From positions 4,244,267 through 4,308,266 of the forward strand of contig NZ_CP030287.1 in NCBI RefSeq assembly GCF_003287935.1: a DNA stretch of 64,000 nucleotides. Direction: 5' to 3'. Below the pieces are notes generated by a model. That model was not told the origin of the DNA, did no database searches, and was given only the letters and a program-made list of their open reading frames with translations. Numbering within the stretch: the first letter of the stretch is position 1; each line of letters begins with the position of its first letter. Of the stretch, positions 24,787 through 32,777 are shown one piece after another. The stretch comes from Streptomyces sp. ICC1 (GTDB lineage Bacteria; Actinomycetota; Actinomycetes; Streptomycetales; Streptomycetaceae). Position numbers and translations under genes: made by a program.

Positions 24787-25350
24787 ATGAAGCTCCATGG
24801 GGGCCGCAGGAGAACGTACGGCAGGCTGATCGCCGCGCTCGCCGCCGGCGGCGTACTGCTGACCGGCTGCGGAGGCGCGGGCGGAGGCGGGGGCCCCCTG
24901 GCCGCCTCCGAACCGGTCCGGGTGCGGATCCCCTCGGCCGGGGTGGACACCTCGCCGGTGCTGCGGCTCGGGCTGGCCGCCGACGGCTCGGTGCAGGTGC
25001 CCTCCGTGGCGGACGGGGACAAGATCGGCTGGTACACCGGCGGCGTCACGCCCGGCGAGACCGGTCCGGCCGTGCTGATCGGCCACTTCGACACCGCGCG
25101 CGGCCCGGCCGTGCTGCGCGACGTGTCCCGCGTGCGCACCGGCGACGAGATCACGGTCACCCGGGCGGACGGCGCCGCCGCCGTCTTCCGGGTCCGCGAG
25201 CTGGAGCAGGTCGACAAGAGGCACTTCCCCACCGACAAGGTGTACGGGAACACCCCGCGCCCCGAGCTGCGCCTGATCACCTGCGGCGGCGAGATCAAGG
25301 ACGGCCACCGGCCCGACAACATCATCCTGTATGCCGATCTCGTGGGCTGA
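24787..25350 (+). CDS. Class F sortase with N-terminal lipobox-like signal
   Basis: 187 residues from ATG 24787, with GGGAG upstream. The sortase fold has catalytic His100 (AVLIGHFDT), Cys166 (LRLITCGGE) and Arg175 (HRPDNIILYADLV), the class F arrangement. The N-terminus GRLIAALAAGGVLLTGCGG looks like a lipoprotein signal (LLTGC28) instead of the usual uncleaved membrane anchor, so the enzyme may be lipid-anchored outside the membrane. Sortases cut a C-terminal sorting motif and join the protein to peptidoglycan or a pilin; no substrate gene is adjacent. The downstream PH-domain gene starts 24 nt later. Confidence 0.87.
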   Translation: MKLHGGRRRTYGRLIAALAAGGVLLTGCGGAGGGGGPLAASEPVRVRIPSAGVDTSPVLRLGLAADGSVQVPSVADGDKIGWYTGGVTPGETGPAVLIGHFDTARGPAVLRDVSRVRTGDEITVTRADGAAAVFRVRELEQVDKRHFPTDKVYGNTPRPELRLITCGGEIKDGHRPDNIILYADLVG

Positions 25351-25374
25351 GACGGCGTGAGGCAGAATCGGGCC

Positions 25375-26025
25375 ATGAGCAGCGAGCAGCCCACTGACGA
25401 GCCGGCGTACGCAGACCACGTCTACCGCTCACCCATGGCCACGGTCACCGGCGTCCTGATGCTCGCGCTGATCGGGTGGCTCTGCGGGGACACGGTCGTG
25501 CGGGGCGGCGGGAACACTCCGTGGATCGCCCTCGCCGTCGCGCTGCTGCTCGCGCCGCTCGTCGTGGCGTTCACGATCCGGCCGGCCGTCTTCGCCAACG
25601 CCGACCGGCTGCGCGTGCGGAACCCGTTCCGGATCATCGAGCTCCCCTGGGCCGCCGTCGACTCCGTGCGCGCCACGTTCTCCGCCGAGGTGCTGGCCGA
25701 GGGCTCGAAGTACCAGCTGTGGTCGGTGCCCGTGTCCCTGCGGGAGCGCAAGCGGGCGAACCGGGCCCAGCAGGGCGGCCGGCCCAGCCGGCTCGGCGGG
25801 CTCATGGGGCGGAGCATGACCGCGCCCGGGGACGGCGGGACGCAGCCGGACGAGGTGCGGCGGGCCGCGGCGGACCGCACCGTGGACGAACTGCGCGAGA
25901 TGCACGAGCGCGGGGCCTCGCGCTCCGGCGCCCAGGGCAGCGTGAAGGTGACCTGGTCGTACGAGATCATCGCGCCCGCCGTGATCGGCGCGCTGATCCT
26001 GATCGTGCTGCTCGCCACGGGCTGA
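25375..26025 (+). CDS. PH-domain (bPH6-like) membrane protein
   Basis: 216 residues. Two N-terminal membrane spans (MATVTGVLMLALIGWLCGD, NTPWIALAVALLLAPLVVAFTI) are followed by RPAVFANADRLRVRNPFRIIELPWAAVDSVRATFSAEVLAEGSKYQLWSVPVSLRERKR, the bacterial PH core with the NPFR/WaaV pattern. A charged cytosolic stretch and one C-terminal span (IIAPAVIGALILIVLLATG) follow. Such proteins are common in actinobacteria and without assigned function. It lies 24 nt after the sortase gene and 51 nt before the VanZ gene, all one direction, so an envelope-related operon is plausible. Confidence 0.8.
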   Translation: MSSEQPTDEPAYADHVYRSPMATVTGVLMLALIGWLCGDTVVRGGGNTPWIALAVALLLAPLVVAFTIRPAVFANADRLRVRNPFRIIELPWAAVDSVRATFSAEVLAEGSKYQLWSVPVSLRERKRANRAQQGGRPSRLGGLMGRSMTAPGDGGTQPDEVRRAAADRTVDELREMHERGASRSGAQGSVKVTWSYEIIAPAVIGALILIVLLATG

Positions 26026-26076
26026 CCGGCGCTTTCCTCCGGAACCGCGGGCACCGCGCGGCGCGTCCCTTCAGGT

Positions 26077-26721
26077 GTGCACCGTCTCAAGGGCAGCGGC
26101 AACGCCGCTATTCACCCGCGGACCCGGCTCCTCGCCGCGGTCCTGCTGGCCGCTCACCTCCTGCTCGTCGGCTGGCTGATGCTGCGCCCGCTGGACGTGC
26201 CCTGGGCGGCCGCGCCCAATCTGACCCCGCTGGACGGGATCCGGGCCGACCTGTCGGCCGGGCCCCTGGAAGCGGCCCGGCGGATCGGCGGGGCGCTGGC
26301 CCTGCTGGCCCCGATCGGGGTCCTGCTGCCGCTGGTCAGCGGGCGAGTCGAGCTGTCGCCGCTGGCCGCGTGGTCCTCGCTGGCCCGGACGGCCGCCGCG
26401 GGCGCGCTGGTGTCGGTGGGCGTGGAGATGCTCCAGACCGTGGTGCCGGGGCAGGTGGTCGATGTCGACTCGGTGCTGCTGAACACCCTCGGCGTGGTGC
26501 TCGCACACGTGGCCGTCGTGCCGGCGCTGCGGGGCCGGCTGCGGCGGTCTCGGGCGGCTTCCGTCTCCGTGGCGGGCGCCGGGGCCGGTTCCCGGGCCGG
26601 TTCCCAGGGCGGCTCCAGGGGTGGCTCCCCGGCCGGTTCTCAGGGGGCTACCCCGAGAATTCCCAGGGTCGGGCTCGGCCCCTGGACCGACGTTCTCTCC
26701 TCGATTCAGCGGGAGTATTGA
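26077..26721 (+). CDS. VanZ family membrane protein
   Basis: 214 residues from GTG 26077. Four or five membrane spans carry the VanZ signature: LLVGWLMLRPLDVPW...NLTPLDGIRADLS, LLAPIGVLLPLVSG, and VGVEMLQTVVPGQVVDVDSVLLNTLGVVLAHV. VanZ homologues are linked to teicoplanin resistance and lipid II handling, but the housekeeping role is unknown. The cytosolic C-terminus is a low-complexity GAGAGSRAGSQGGSRGGSPAGSQG run coded by tandem GGTTCCCGGGCC-like units. A hairpin follows the stop. Confidence 0.85.
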   Translation: MHRLKGSGNAAIHPRTRLLAAVLLAAHLLLVGWLMLRPLDVPWAAAPNLTPLDGIRADLSAGPLEAARRIGGALALLAPIGVLLPLVSGRVELSPLAAWSSLARTAAAGALVSVGVEMLQTVVPGQVVDVDSVLLNTLGVVLAHVAVVPALRGRLRRSRAASVSVAGAGAGSRAGSQGGSRGGSPAGSQGATPRIPRVGLGPWTDVLSSIQREY

Positions 26722-26725
26722 GGCA

Positions 26726-26746
26726 TCGCGGGAAAGCCTCCCGCGA
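26726..26746 (+). terminator. Hairpin after the VanZ gene
   Basis: An 8-bp stem (TCGCGGGA / TCCCGCGA) with 5-nt loop, four bases after the VanZ stop and 20 nt before the PspC gene. Likely terminator or read-through attenuator. Confidence 0.6.
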
Positions 26747-26765
26747 AAACGACTGAGGAGAGACC

Positions 26766-26975
26766 ATGAGCGCCCTTGCCCGCCCCCGTGACGGACGATG
26801 GATCGGCGGAGTCTGTGCCGGTCTGGCGCGCCGATTCGGAATATCCGCGAACACGATGCGCACCATCTTCGTCGTCTCGTGCCTGCTCCCCGGCCCGCAG
26901 TTCCTGATCTACCTGGCGCTGTGGGTGCTCCTGCCGAATGACAAGACGAGCGCCTCCGGCTCCGCCGCCTGGTAG
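26766..26975 (+). CDS. Small PspC-domain membrane protein
   Basis: 69 residues: LARPRDGRWIGGVCAGLARRFGISANTMRTIFVVSCLLPGPQFLIYLALWVLLPND is a complete PspC domain with one or two membrane segments. In proteobacteria PspC senses membrane stress and relieves PspA. In Streptomyces, stand-alone PspC proteins are frequent and uncharacterised. GAGGAGAG precedes the ATG. Convergent with the lipoprotein gene, whose stop is 6 nt away. Confidence 0.88.
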   Translation: MSALARPRDGRWIGGVCAGLARRFGISANTMRTIFVVSCLLPGPQFLIYLALWVLLPNDKTSASGSAAW

Positions 26976-26981
26976 TCGGGG

Positions 26982-27764
26982 TCAGCGGGCGGCGCGGACC
27001 TTCTGGAGCTGCTTGTCCGTGACCTCGTGCGGGACCTGGGGGGTCTGCCGGCCGCCCGTGACGTTGAGGGCCATGAGGCGCACGACGGAGTCCCCCTGGC
27101 GTACGACGACGACGTGCACCTGTGCGGCGGCGCCCTCGGCGGAGGCGCTGGTGGTCCAGCTGACGCTCTCGTCGCCGTCGGTCTTGTAGTCGGCGGCCTT
27201 CACGTCGCGGTAGCTGCCGCTCTGCTTCTCGACGGTGGCGGTGAAGCCCGTGCCGCAGGCGGCGACGGCGTCCCTGAGCCGGCTGATCAGCGCCTTGGCG
27301 TCGGATTCGGCGTAGGAGCTGACGGAGGCGGAGATCGCGAGGCCCATCTGCTTCTGGGAGCCGACGCCGCGGTTGACCGTCTCGCGCGCGGCCGGGTCGG
27401 GCTTGTCGCCCATGATGTCGGCGAGCGGCTGACAGGCCTTGCGGTCGGACTGGGGCTGACCGTCGGGGGCGTTCGGGTTCTTGCCGTTCGCGGAGATCTG
27501 GTAGCCGGGCAGGTCGCCCTGTTCCAGGGCGGAGCGCTCCAGCCTGGTGCCGGCCCGCTTGGGCGCGGCGGAGGAGCCCGTGGCCCCGGTGGATCCCGCG
27601 GCTCCCGAAGAGTCGGCGGCCGCCGTGTGGCCGGGCGCGCTCGCGGAGCCCTTCTGGTCCGGGGACTTGCCGGGTGCGGGAGTGTGCGTACTGCTGCAGC
27701 CCACAGCCGCGAGCAGCAGGGCGGGGAGCAGTGCGGCCGTGGCCGTTGATGCCTTCATGTGCAT
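26982..27764 (-). CDS. Secreted lipoprotein, DUF3558-like
   Basis: 260 residues from ATG 27764 (MHMKAS; GAGGT upstream). The signal peptide ends in lipobox LLAAVGC. A Ser/Gly/Ala-rich linker of about 60 residues follows. The globular domain has four Cys-linked landmarks (RKACQPLADIMG, AVAACGTGFTAT) and the pattern SYAESDAKALISRLRDAVAACGTGF...SVSWTTSASAEGAAAQVHVVVVRQGDSVVRLMALNVTG, typical of actinobacterial DUF3558/sensor-like lipoproteins. It should be anchored to the outer face of the membrane. Function unknown. Confidence 0.75.
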   Translation of the reverse strand: MHMKASTATAALLPALLLAAVGCSSTHTPAPGKSPDQKGSASAPGHTAAADSSGAAGSTGATGSSAAPKRAGTRLERSALEQGDLPGYQISANGKNPNAPDGQPQSDRKACQPLADIMGDKPDPAARETVNRGVGSQKQMGLAISASVSSYAESDAKALISRLRDAVAACGTGFTATVEKQSGSYRDVKAADYKTDGDESVSWTTSASAEGAAAQVHVVVVRQGDSVVRLMALNVTGGRQTPQVPHEVTDKQLQKVRAAR

Positions 27765-27924
27765 GATCGAGACCTCATACCCCGTGCTTCGGTGGGCAGT
27801 TGGCGGTGATCCTGGCACATGCCGCGACGCGGCACACACCTGCTCGAAGAGGTGTGCACCGCGCGGGCGTGCGTGCGAATCGCGTACGGATCGCGTACGA
27901 ATTCCTCGCGGGATCCGGAGCGGA

Positions 27925-28185
27925 TCAGGCGCCGAGGCCGCTGGTCGGCAGACCGCCGAGCAGACCGGTCACCGTGCCGAGCGCGGCGGCCGGGTCCGTC
28001 GCCTGGGGGGCCTGCTGGCCGCCCTCGGGGCTCACGTGCTGCTGGCTGGTGAGGCCCTGGACGGTGCCCAGCGCCTCGCCGAGACCGACGGCGGGGACGG
28101 AGGCCGAGGCGGTCCCGCCGGCGACGGCGGCGAAGGCGGCACCGAGAGCGGCGACACCGAGGGTCTTGGCAGCTGACTGCTTCAT
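27925..28185 (-). CDS. Small secreted protein
   Basis: 86 residues. The Sec signal MKQSAAKTLGVAALGAAFAAVAGGTASASVP is probably cut after ASA. A mature peptide of about 57 residues, rich in Gly, Thr, Gln and Leu, has a two-fold repeat: GLGEALGTVQGLTSQQ near the N-end and DPAAALGTVTGLLGGLPTSGLGA at the C-end. No cysteines, so not a chaplin. Homologues with the MKQSAAKTLGVAALG start are common in Streptomyces and sometimes misnamed ATP-binding proteins. AAGGA lies 8 nt before the ATG. Function unknown; an envelope or spore-surface peptide is possible. Confidence 0.75.
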   Translation of the reverse strand: MKQSAAKTLGVAALGAAFAAVAGGTASASVPAVGLGEALGTVQGLTSQQHVSPEGGQQAPQATDPAAALGTVTGLLGGLPTSGLGA

Positions 28186-28273
28186 GAAGGATCGTCCTTG
28201 CGACGGGGAAATGAGCGGCTCCGCAAACTAGTCACTTCAAACCCCCGCCCGCAAACATCATTAAATACGAGAA

Positions 28274-28303
28274 AGCGCCCGGGAATTGCTCCCCCCGGGC
28301 GCT
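28274..28303 (-). terminator. Rho-independent-like terminator downstream of add
   Basis: Stem AGCGCCCGGG / CCCGGGCGCT (10 bp) with a 10-nt loop. On the transcribed minus strand it is followed by TTTCTCGTATTTAAT, one of the few T-rich tails in the window. It separates add from the small secreted protein gene. Confidence 0.85.
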
Positions 28304-28324
28304 CTCAGTACGTCATTCCATGGC

Positions 28325-29473
28325 CTACGCCATGACAGAACCGCTGGTCGAAGCGGTCTGCTGGAACAGCCACTCCGACTTCAGCTCCGCATAACCGGGC
28401 TTGATGACCTCATTGATCATGGCCAGTCGTTCATCGAAAGGAATGAACGCGGACTTCATCGCATTGACGGTGAACCACTGCATGTCATCCAGCGAGTAGC
28501 CGAAGGCGTCGACCAGGTGCTCGAACTCGCGGCTCATGCTGGTGCCGCTCATCAAGCGGTTGTCGGTGTTCACCGTGAGCCTGAAGTGCAGCTTTCGCAG
28601 CAGCCCGATCGGGTGCTCGGCATACGAGGCGGCCGCGGCCGTCTGCAGGTTGGACGTCGGGCACATCTCCAGGGGGATGCGCTTGTCCCGGACGTAAGAG
28701 GCCAGGCGCCCCAGCGTCACGGAGCCGTCCTCGGCCACCTCGATGTCATCGATGATCTTCACGCCGTGACCGAGGCGGTCGGCGCCGCACCACTGCAGCG
28801 CCTGCCAGATCGACGGCAGGCCGAAGGCCTCGCCCGCGTGGATGGTGAAGTGGTTGTTCTCGCGCTTGAGGTACTCGAAGGCGTCGAGGTGGCGGGTGGG
28901 AGGGAACCCGGCCTCGGCGCCGGCGATGTCGAAGCCGACCACGCCGTTGTCGCGGTAGCGGTTGGCCAGCTCCGCGATCTCCAGCGCGCGGGCGGCGTGC
29001 CGCATCGCGGTCAGCAGCGCGCCGACACGGATGCGGTTGCCGTTGGTCCGCGCGCGGCGCTCGCCCTCGCGGAAGCCCTCGTTGACCGCCTCGACGACCT
29101 CTTCGAGGGTCAGGCCGGCTTCGAGGTGCTGCTCGGGCGCGTAGCGGATCTCCGCGTACACGACGCCGTCCTCGGCCAGGTCCTGGGCACACTCGGAGGC
29201 CACCCGGAAGAGGGCCTCCTTCGTCTGCATGACGGCGCAGGTGTGCGCGAACGTCTCCAGGTAGCGCGGGAGGGAGCCGGAGTCCGCGGCTTCCCGGAAC
29301 CAGGTGCCGAGCTTGTCGGCCTCGGTCTCGGGAAGGTTCTCGTAGCCGACCTTGTGGGCCAGCTCGATGATGGTCCCGGGGCGCAGTCCACCGTCGAGGT
29401 GGTCGTGCAGGAGCACCTTCGGGGAGCGGCGGATCTGATCCGGGGTGGGCAGGTTGGGGGTCTCGCTCGTCAT
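28325..29473 (-). CDS. add: Adenosine deaminase
   Basis: 382 residues. Zinc ligands and catalytic residues are in LHDHLDGG (His23/His25), the IHAGEAFG block (His and general-acid Glu), LGHGVKI (His), and [18 protein letters not shown] (Asp zinc ligand and neighbouring Asp). It converts adenosine and deoxyadenosine to inosine forms in purine salvage. ATG 29473 has GGAG upstream. A perfect CTACGCGCGTAG palindrome lies 17-28 nt before the start codon, the same site found before the nucleoside transporter and deoA genes, so add is probably under the same repressor although 8 kb away. Confidence 0.96.
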   Translation of the reverse strand: MTSETPNLPTPDQIRRSPKVLLHDHLDGGLRPGTIIELAHKVGYENLPETEADKLGTWFREAADSGSLPRYLETFAHTCAVMQTKEALFRVASECAQDLAEDGVVYAEIRYAPEQHLEAGLTLEEVVEAVNEGFREGERRARTNGNRIRVGALLTAMRHAARALEIAELANRYRDNGVVGFDIAGAEAGFPPTRHLDAFEYLKRENNHFTIHAGEAFGLPSIWQALQWCGADRLGHGVKIIDDIEVAEDGSVTLGRLASYVRDKRIPLEMCPTSNLQTAAAASYAEHPIGLLRKLHFRLTVNTDNRLMSGTSMSREFEHLVDAFGYSLDDMQWFTVNAMKSAFIPFDERLAMINEVIKPGYAELKSEWLFQQTASTSGSVMA

Positions 29474-29489
29474 CTGCGCACTCTAGCTC

Positions 29490-29501
29490 CTACGCGCGTA
29501 G
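29490..29501 (-). promoter_or_regulatory. Nucleoside-regulon operator copy 1 (add)
   Basis: Perfect 12-bp palindrome CTACGCGCGTAG just upstream of the add ribosome site. Copies 2-4 are at 39152, 43759 and 45012. Confidence 0.7.
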
Positions 29502-29587
29502 AGCAGTGAGACGGTGCCCGGAGGCGATATGTAACAGTGACCGCGCGGACGGGTGGCGTACACCTCGGCGTCTGAGACTGTTCCGTC

Positions 29588-30307
29588 ATGGCACAGCATG
29601 CGCCGTCGGCGCGCGGGGCCCGTCTCGGGCGGGCGGCCGGCGCGACCGGCCCGGTCTCTACGGTCAGTGGTGTGGTGCTCCTGCTTCCCGGGGCGTCCAG
29701 ACTGTCCCCCGGTCCGGTACGTCCGCTCGCGCGGGCGCTGGCCCGCGCGGGGATGGCGGAAGGCCTGGTCGCGCACCAGGTCGTGCACGGCGGGGGCAGC
29801 CGCGAGGAGGACGCCGCCTGGGCGGCGGACGAGGTGGTCCGCCGGTACGGAGACGTGCCGGTGTGCCTGGCCGGATACGACGCGGGAGGCCGGGCGGCGC
29901 TCGCCGCCGCGGGCCACGAAGCCGTCAACTCCGTGCTGGCGCTGGCCCCTTCGCTCCCGAGCCAGTCCGCGACCGACTCCCCCGAACCGGTGAAGCAGTT
30001 GTCGGGGCGCCAGGTGCTGATCGTGCACGGCACCAACGACGCGCGCAGCGACCCGGAGCTGTCGTTCCGGCTGGCGACCCGGGCGAAGAAGGCCAACCGC
30101 ACGACGTGCCGCTTCGAGGTGCACTCCGACGGGCACGGGCTGCGCGAGCACCAGGCGGAGGTCGTCGCGCTGTCCGTGGACTTCGTCCTGGGCTCCGTGT
30201 TCTCCGGCCGCTACTCCCGCCCGGTCACCGATGCGCTGGCGGCTCCGCCGCCGCTGGGCCTGCGGATGCCCCTGGCCTCCGGCTACGGGCGCTTGCTGCG
30301 CAGGTAG
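29588..30307 (+). CDS. Alpha/beta-hydrolase-fold protein with Asp at the nucleophile elbow
   Basis: 239 residues. GVVLLLPGASRLSPGPVRPLARALARAG is the first strand and oxyanion region. The elbow is CLAGYDAGGRAAL, where Asp98 replaces the usual Ser. RQVLIVHGTNDARSDPE and SDGHGLREHQAEVVALSVDFVLG supply the later acid and His. Asp nucleophiles occur in epoxide hydrolases and haloalkane dehalogenases, but the rest looks like dienelactone-hydrolase relatives, so activity is open. No signal peptide; the Arg-rich start may be cytosolic. Transcribed divergently from add. Confidence 0.75.
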   Translation: MAQHAPSARGARLGRAAGATGPVSTVSGVVLLLPGASRLSPGPVRPLARALARAGMAEGLVAHQVVHGGGSREEDAAWAADEVVRRYGDVPVCLAGYDAGGRAALAAAGHEAVNSVLALAPSLPSQSATDSPEPVKQLSGRQVLIVHGTNDARSDPELSFRLATRAKKANRTTCRFEVHSDGHGLREHQAEVVALSVDFVLGSVFSGRYSRPVTDALAAPPPLGLRMPLASGYGRLLRR

Positions 30308-30649
30308 GCCGTTCCTCTCGGATCCCGCCGGCCGGCCCACGACAGGCCCGCGGCGGGCTCGCGACAGGCTGGGGTCTGGTGGTCGCGCGGCGCGTCCGCA
30401 CCGGCCGGTCCGTCCCCTCACGGTCGGATGGCGCGATCGGCTCCGGCGCGACCACCAGAGGCACGCACCCGCGTACGGGCGCGACGCCGTGACGGCGAAG
30501 CGCGGACCCAATGACGCCCGCGCCCTCCCCCGAGAACGCCGTGGTACCACTGTGCCGGTTCGGCATATATTCACGATGATCCAGGGGCATCGTCTTGACG
30601 CCTTGCGGGAACACGAGGGGTTTACGAATCGGTATAGGCCGGGACGAAT
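30308..30649. other. Intergenic region upstream of the LuxR-type regulator
   Basis: 342 nt; no gene with coding character seen. The last 110 nt become A/T-richer (CATATATTCACGATGATCC, GGTTTACGAATCGGTATAGG) and should hold the regulator promoter. A weak ACGATG...CATCGT hairpin lies at 30575-30596. Confidence 0.4.
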
Positions 30650-31801
30650 ATGCACATGCCAGCAGATGAAGCGGAGCAGTTGAGCCCCGTCGCCCTGCGC
30701 CTGTACGGGTACGCGGCCGAGCGGCACGCCTTCACCGAAGCGGAAGCCTCCCTCGCCCTCGGCGAACCCGCCGCGGCGGCCGTCGCCGAGCTCGCGGCGG
30801 CCCACCTGCTCCAGCCGCGCCCCGAGACCTGCCGCAACGGCACCGTGCGCGAGCGGCGCTGGAGCGCGGTCTCCCCGCGGGCCGCCACCGCCCGCACCCT
30901 GGCCCCCCTCACCCTGCGGATGCGCGAGACCCACGACGAGATGGACCGGCTGCGCGCCCGTCTGGAGTCGCTGATCCCGCGGTACGAGGCCGGCAGCACC
31001 CAGCGCGACCGGGACGGGGTGGACGGCCTGGAGCTGGTCACCGACCAGGCGGCGCTGCAGAACCTGATCCGCGAGCTCGTCGGTTCGGCCGAGCGCGAGG
31101 TGCTCACCTGCCACCCCGGCGGCGGCCGCTCCCCGGAGATCCTGGAGCAGGCGGTCGGCCGGGACGAGGCGATGCTGGCCCGGGGCGTCGGGCTGCGCAC
31201 CATCTACCAGCACACCGCCCGCTACTCCCGGCCCACGGCCGCCTACGTCGAGCGCGTCGCCGCGCTCGGCTCGCAGGTCCGTACGGTCGGCGACGGGCTG
31301 ATGCGGATGATCCTGGTCGACCAGCGCACCGGCCTGCTGGAGGTCCGCGACGACGACAAGGCCGCCCTGCTGGTGCGCGAGCCGAACGTCGTGCACTTCA
31401 TGGTGCAGACCTTCGAGCGTTCCTGGGCCCAGGCGGAGCCCTTCGCCACCACCGTCGGCCCGGACCAGGCCCGCTCGATCTCCGAGGAGCTCCGCCAGAC
31501 CATCGTCCGGCTCCTCGCGGAGGGGCTGGAGGACAAGGCCATCGCGCGGCGGCTCGGCATGTCCGAGCGGACCTGCCAGCGCCACATCGCGGAGGTGATG
31601 CGCGCGGTGGGCGCCAAGTCCCGCTTCCAGGCGGGGTTCCTGCTGTCGGCGGCGGCCGGTGCGGACAGGGCTGCCGACAGGGCTGCCGACCTGGCCGCAG
31701 ACCTGGCCGCCGGCGGACCGCTCACGCCTCCGGCCGAGGCTCCAGGGGCTCCGCCAGCTCCGGGATCAGCCGACCCCGACGGGACAGCAGGAACCGCTTG
31801 A
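30650..31801 (+). CDS. LuxR-family transcriptional regulator (TrmB-like N-terminus)
   Basis: 383 residues. Residues 10-75 form a winged-helix-like region (SPVALRLYGYAAERHAFTEAEASLALG...HLLQPR). Residues 120-250 resemble the PLD/TrmB effector fold (LIRELVGSAEREVLTCHPGGGRSPEILEQAVGRDEAMLARGVGLRTIYQHTARYSRPTAAYVERVAALGSQVRTVGDGLMRMILVDQR). The LuxR helix-turn-helix is near 285-345 (LRQTIVRLLAEGLEDKAIARRLGMSERTCQRHIAEVMRAVGAKSRFQAGF). This architecture is common and mostly orphan in Streptomyces. The C-terminal 50 residues are repetitive (DRAADRAADLAADLAAG), and the last 80 nt overlap the convergent LysR gene. Confidence 0.83.
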   Translation: MHMPADEAEQLSPVALRLYGYAAERHAFTEAEASLALGEPAAAAVAELAAAHLLQPRPETCRNGTVRERRWSAVSPRAATARTLAPLTLRMRETHDEMDRLRARLESLIPRYEAGSTQRDRDGVDGLELVTDQAALQNLIRELVGSAEREVLTCHPGGGRSPEILEQAVGRDEAMLARGVGLRTIYQHTARYSRPTAAYVERVAALGSQVRTVGDGLMRMILVDQRTGLLEVRDDDKAALLVREPNVVHFMVQTFERSWAQAEPFATTVGPDQARSISEELRQTIVRLLAEGLEDKAIARRLGMSERTCQRHIAEVMRAVGAKSRFQAGFLLSAAAGADRAADRAADLAADLAAGGPLTPPAEAPGAPPAPGSADPDGTAGTA

Positions 31802-32678
31802 ACTCCGCCACCGGCGGCGTGTCCGGATGCCCGTCCCGCCAGGCCACCCCGATCTCGCGGACGGCGCGCGGGGCGGTGACCGTCAGCTCGACCACCCCGG
31901 GCCTGGCCACGGCGGGCGGCGGCAGCAGCGCGACGCCGAGCCCGGCCGCGACGAGCCCGCGCAGGGTCTCCGCCTCCTCCCCCTCGAAGGCGACCCGGGG
32001 CGTGAACCCGGCCTCGGCGCACAGGTCGTCGGTGATCCGGCGCAGGCCGTAGCCCGGCTCCAGGGTGACGAAGGTTTCCTCGGCGGCCTCCGCGAGCCGG
32101 ATCCGCTTGCGGGTGGCGAGGCGGTGGTCGTCGGGGACCACCAGGCGCAGCCGCTGCTCGTCCAGCCGGCGGGCCACCAGGTCGGGGGCGTCGGGCAGCG
32201 GCGAGGTCAGGCAGAGGTCGAGCTCGCCGGCCCGCAGCTTCTCCAGCATGGCCTCGCCGTAGTTCTGGACCAGGGAGAACCGCACGCCCGGATGGTCGGC
32301 CCGGAAGGCCCGGATCAGGCCGGGCACGGTCTCGGAGCCCAGGGTGTGCAGGAACCCGAAGGCGACCTTCCCGAAGGCCGGGTCCGCGTCCTGCTGGAGG
32401 GAGCCGGCCGCGCGGGCGATCTCGGCCAGCGAGCGCTCCGCGGAGGCGAGGAAGGAGCGGCCGGCCGTGGTCAGCGCGACCGTACGGCCCTTGCGCGCGA
32501 ACAGCGTGACGCCCAGGTCCTGTTCGAGCCGGACCATGGCCCGCGACAGGGTGGACTGGGGGACGCCCAGCTCATGGGCGGCGCGGGTGACGTGCTCGTG
32601 CCGGGCGACGGCCGCGAAGTACGCGAGGCGCGGGGCCAGCGCATGTGTCACAGCCATGTCTTCTTCGTAACGACTCAT
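31722..32678 (-). CDS. LysR-family transcriptional regulator
   Basis: 318 residues from ATG 32678 (an alternative ATG lies at 32657). The N-terminal HTH is LAPRLAYFAAVARHEHVTRAAHELGVPQSTLSRAMVRLEQDLGVTLFARKGRTVALTTAGRSFL. The co-inducer domain includes GKVAFGFLHTLGSETVPGLIRAFRADHPGVRFSLVQ and LVAAGLGVALLPPPAVA. It is divergent from the MFS gene with a 99-nt shared promoter region and most likely controls that exporter. Its 3' end lies under the tail of the LuxR-type gene. Confidence 0.92.
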   Translation of the reverse strand: MSRYEEDMAVTHALAPRLAYFAAVARHEHVTRAAHELGVPQSTLSRAMVRLEQDLGVTLFARKGRTVALTTAGRSFLASAERSLAEIARAAGSLQQDADPAFGKVAFGFLHTLGSETVPGLIRAFRADHPGVRFSLVQNYGEAMLEKLRAGELDLCLTSPLPDAPDLVARRLDEQRLRLVVPDDHRLATRKRIRLAEAAEETFVTLEPGYGLRRITDDLCAEAGFTPRVAFEGEEAETLRGLVAAGLGVALLPPPAVARPGVVELTVTAPRAVREIGVAWRDGHPDTPPVAEFKRFLLSRRGRLIPELAEPLEPRPEA

Positions 32679-32777
32679 CGATATGCGCCTATCCGACCTG
32701 CGGTGATGCGGGGATGGATTGATTATCGCGAATTTGTGCATTGGACGCATGAAACGGGCCGCTCTACGGTCGGAGAC
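32679..32777. promoter_or_regulatory. LysR/MFS divergent promoter region
   Basis: 99 nt with an A/T-rich core, GGATTGATTATCGCGAATTTGTGC at 32713-32736. This contains interrupted dyad symmetry of the kind LysR proteins bind. Both start codons face outward from it. Confidence 0.5.

Noticed and set aside
30225..30614. Minus-strand ORF in the gap before the LuxR-type gene
   Set aside because: It starts in a non-coding A/T-rich patch, overlaps the hydrolase 3' end and has no recognisable domain or ribosome site.
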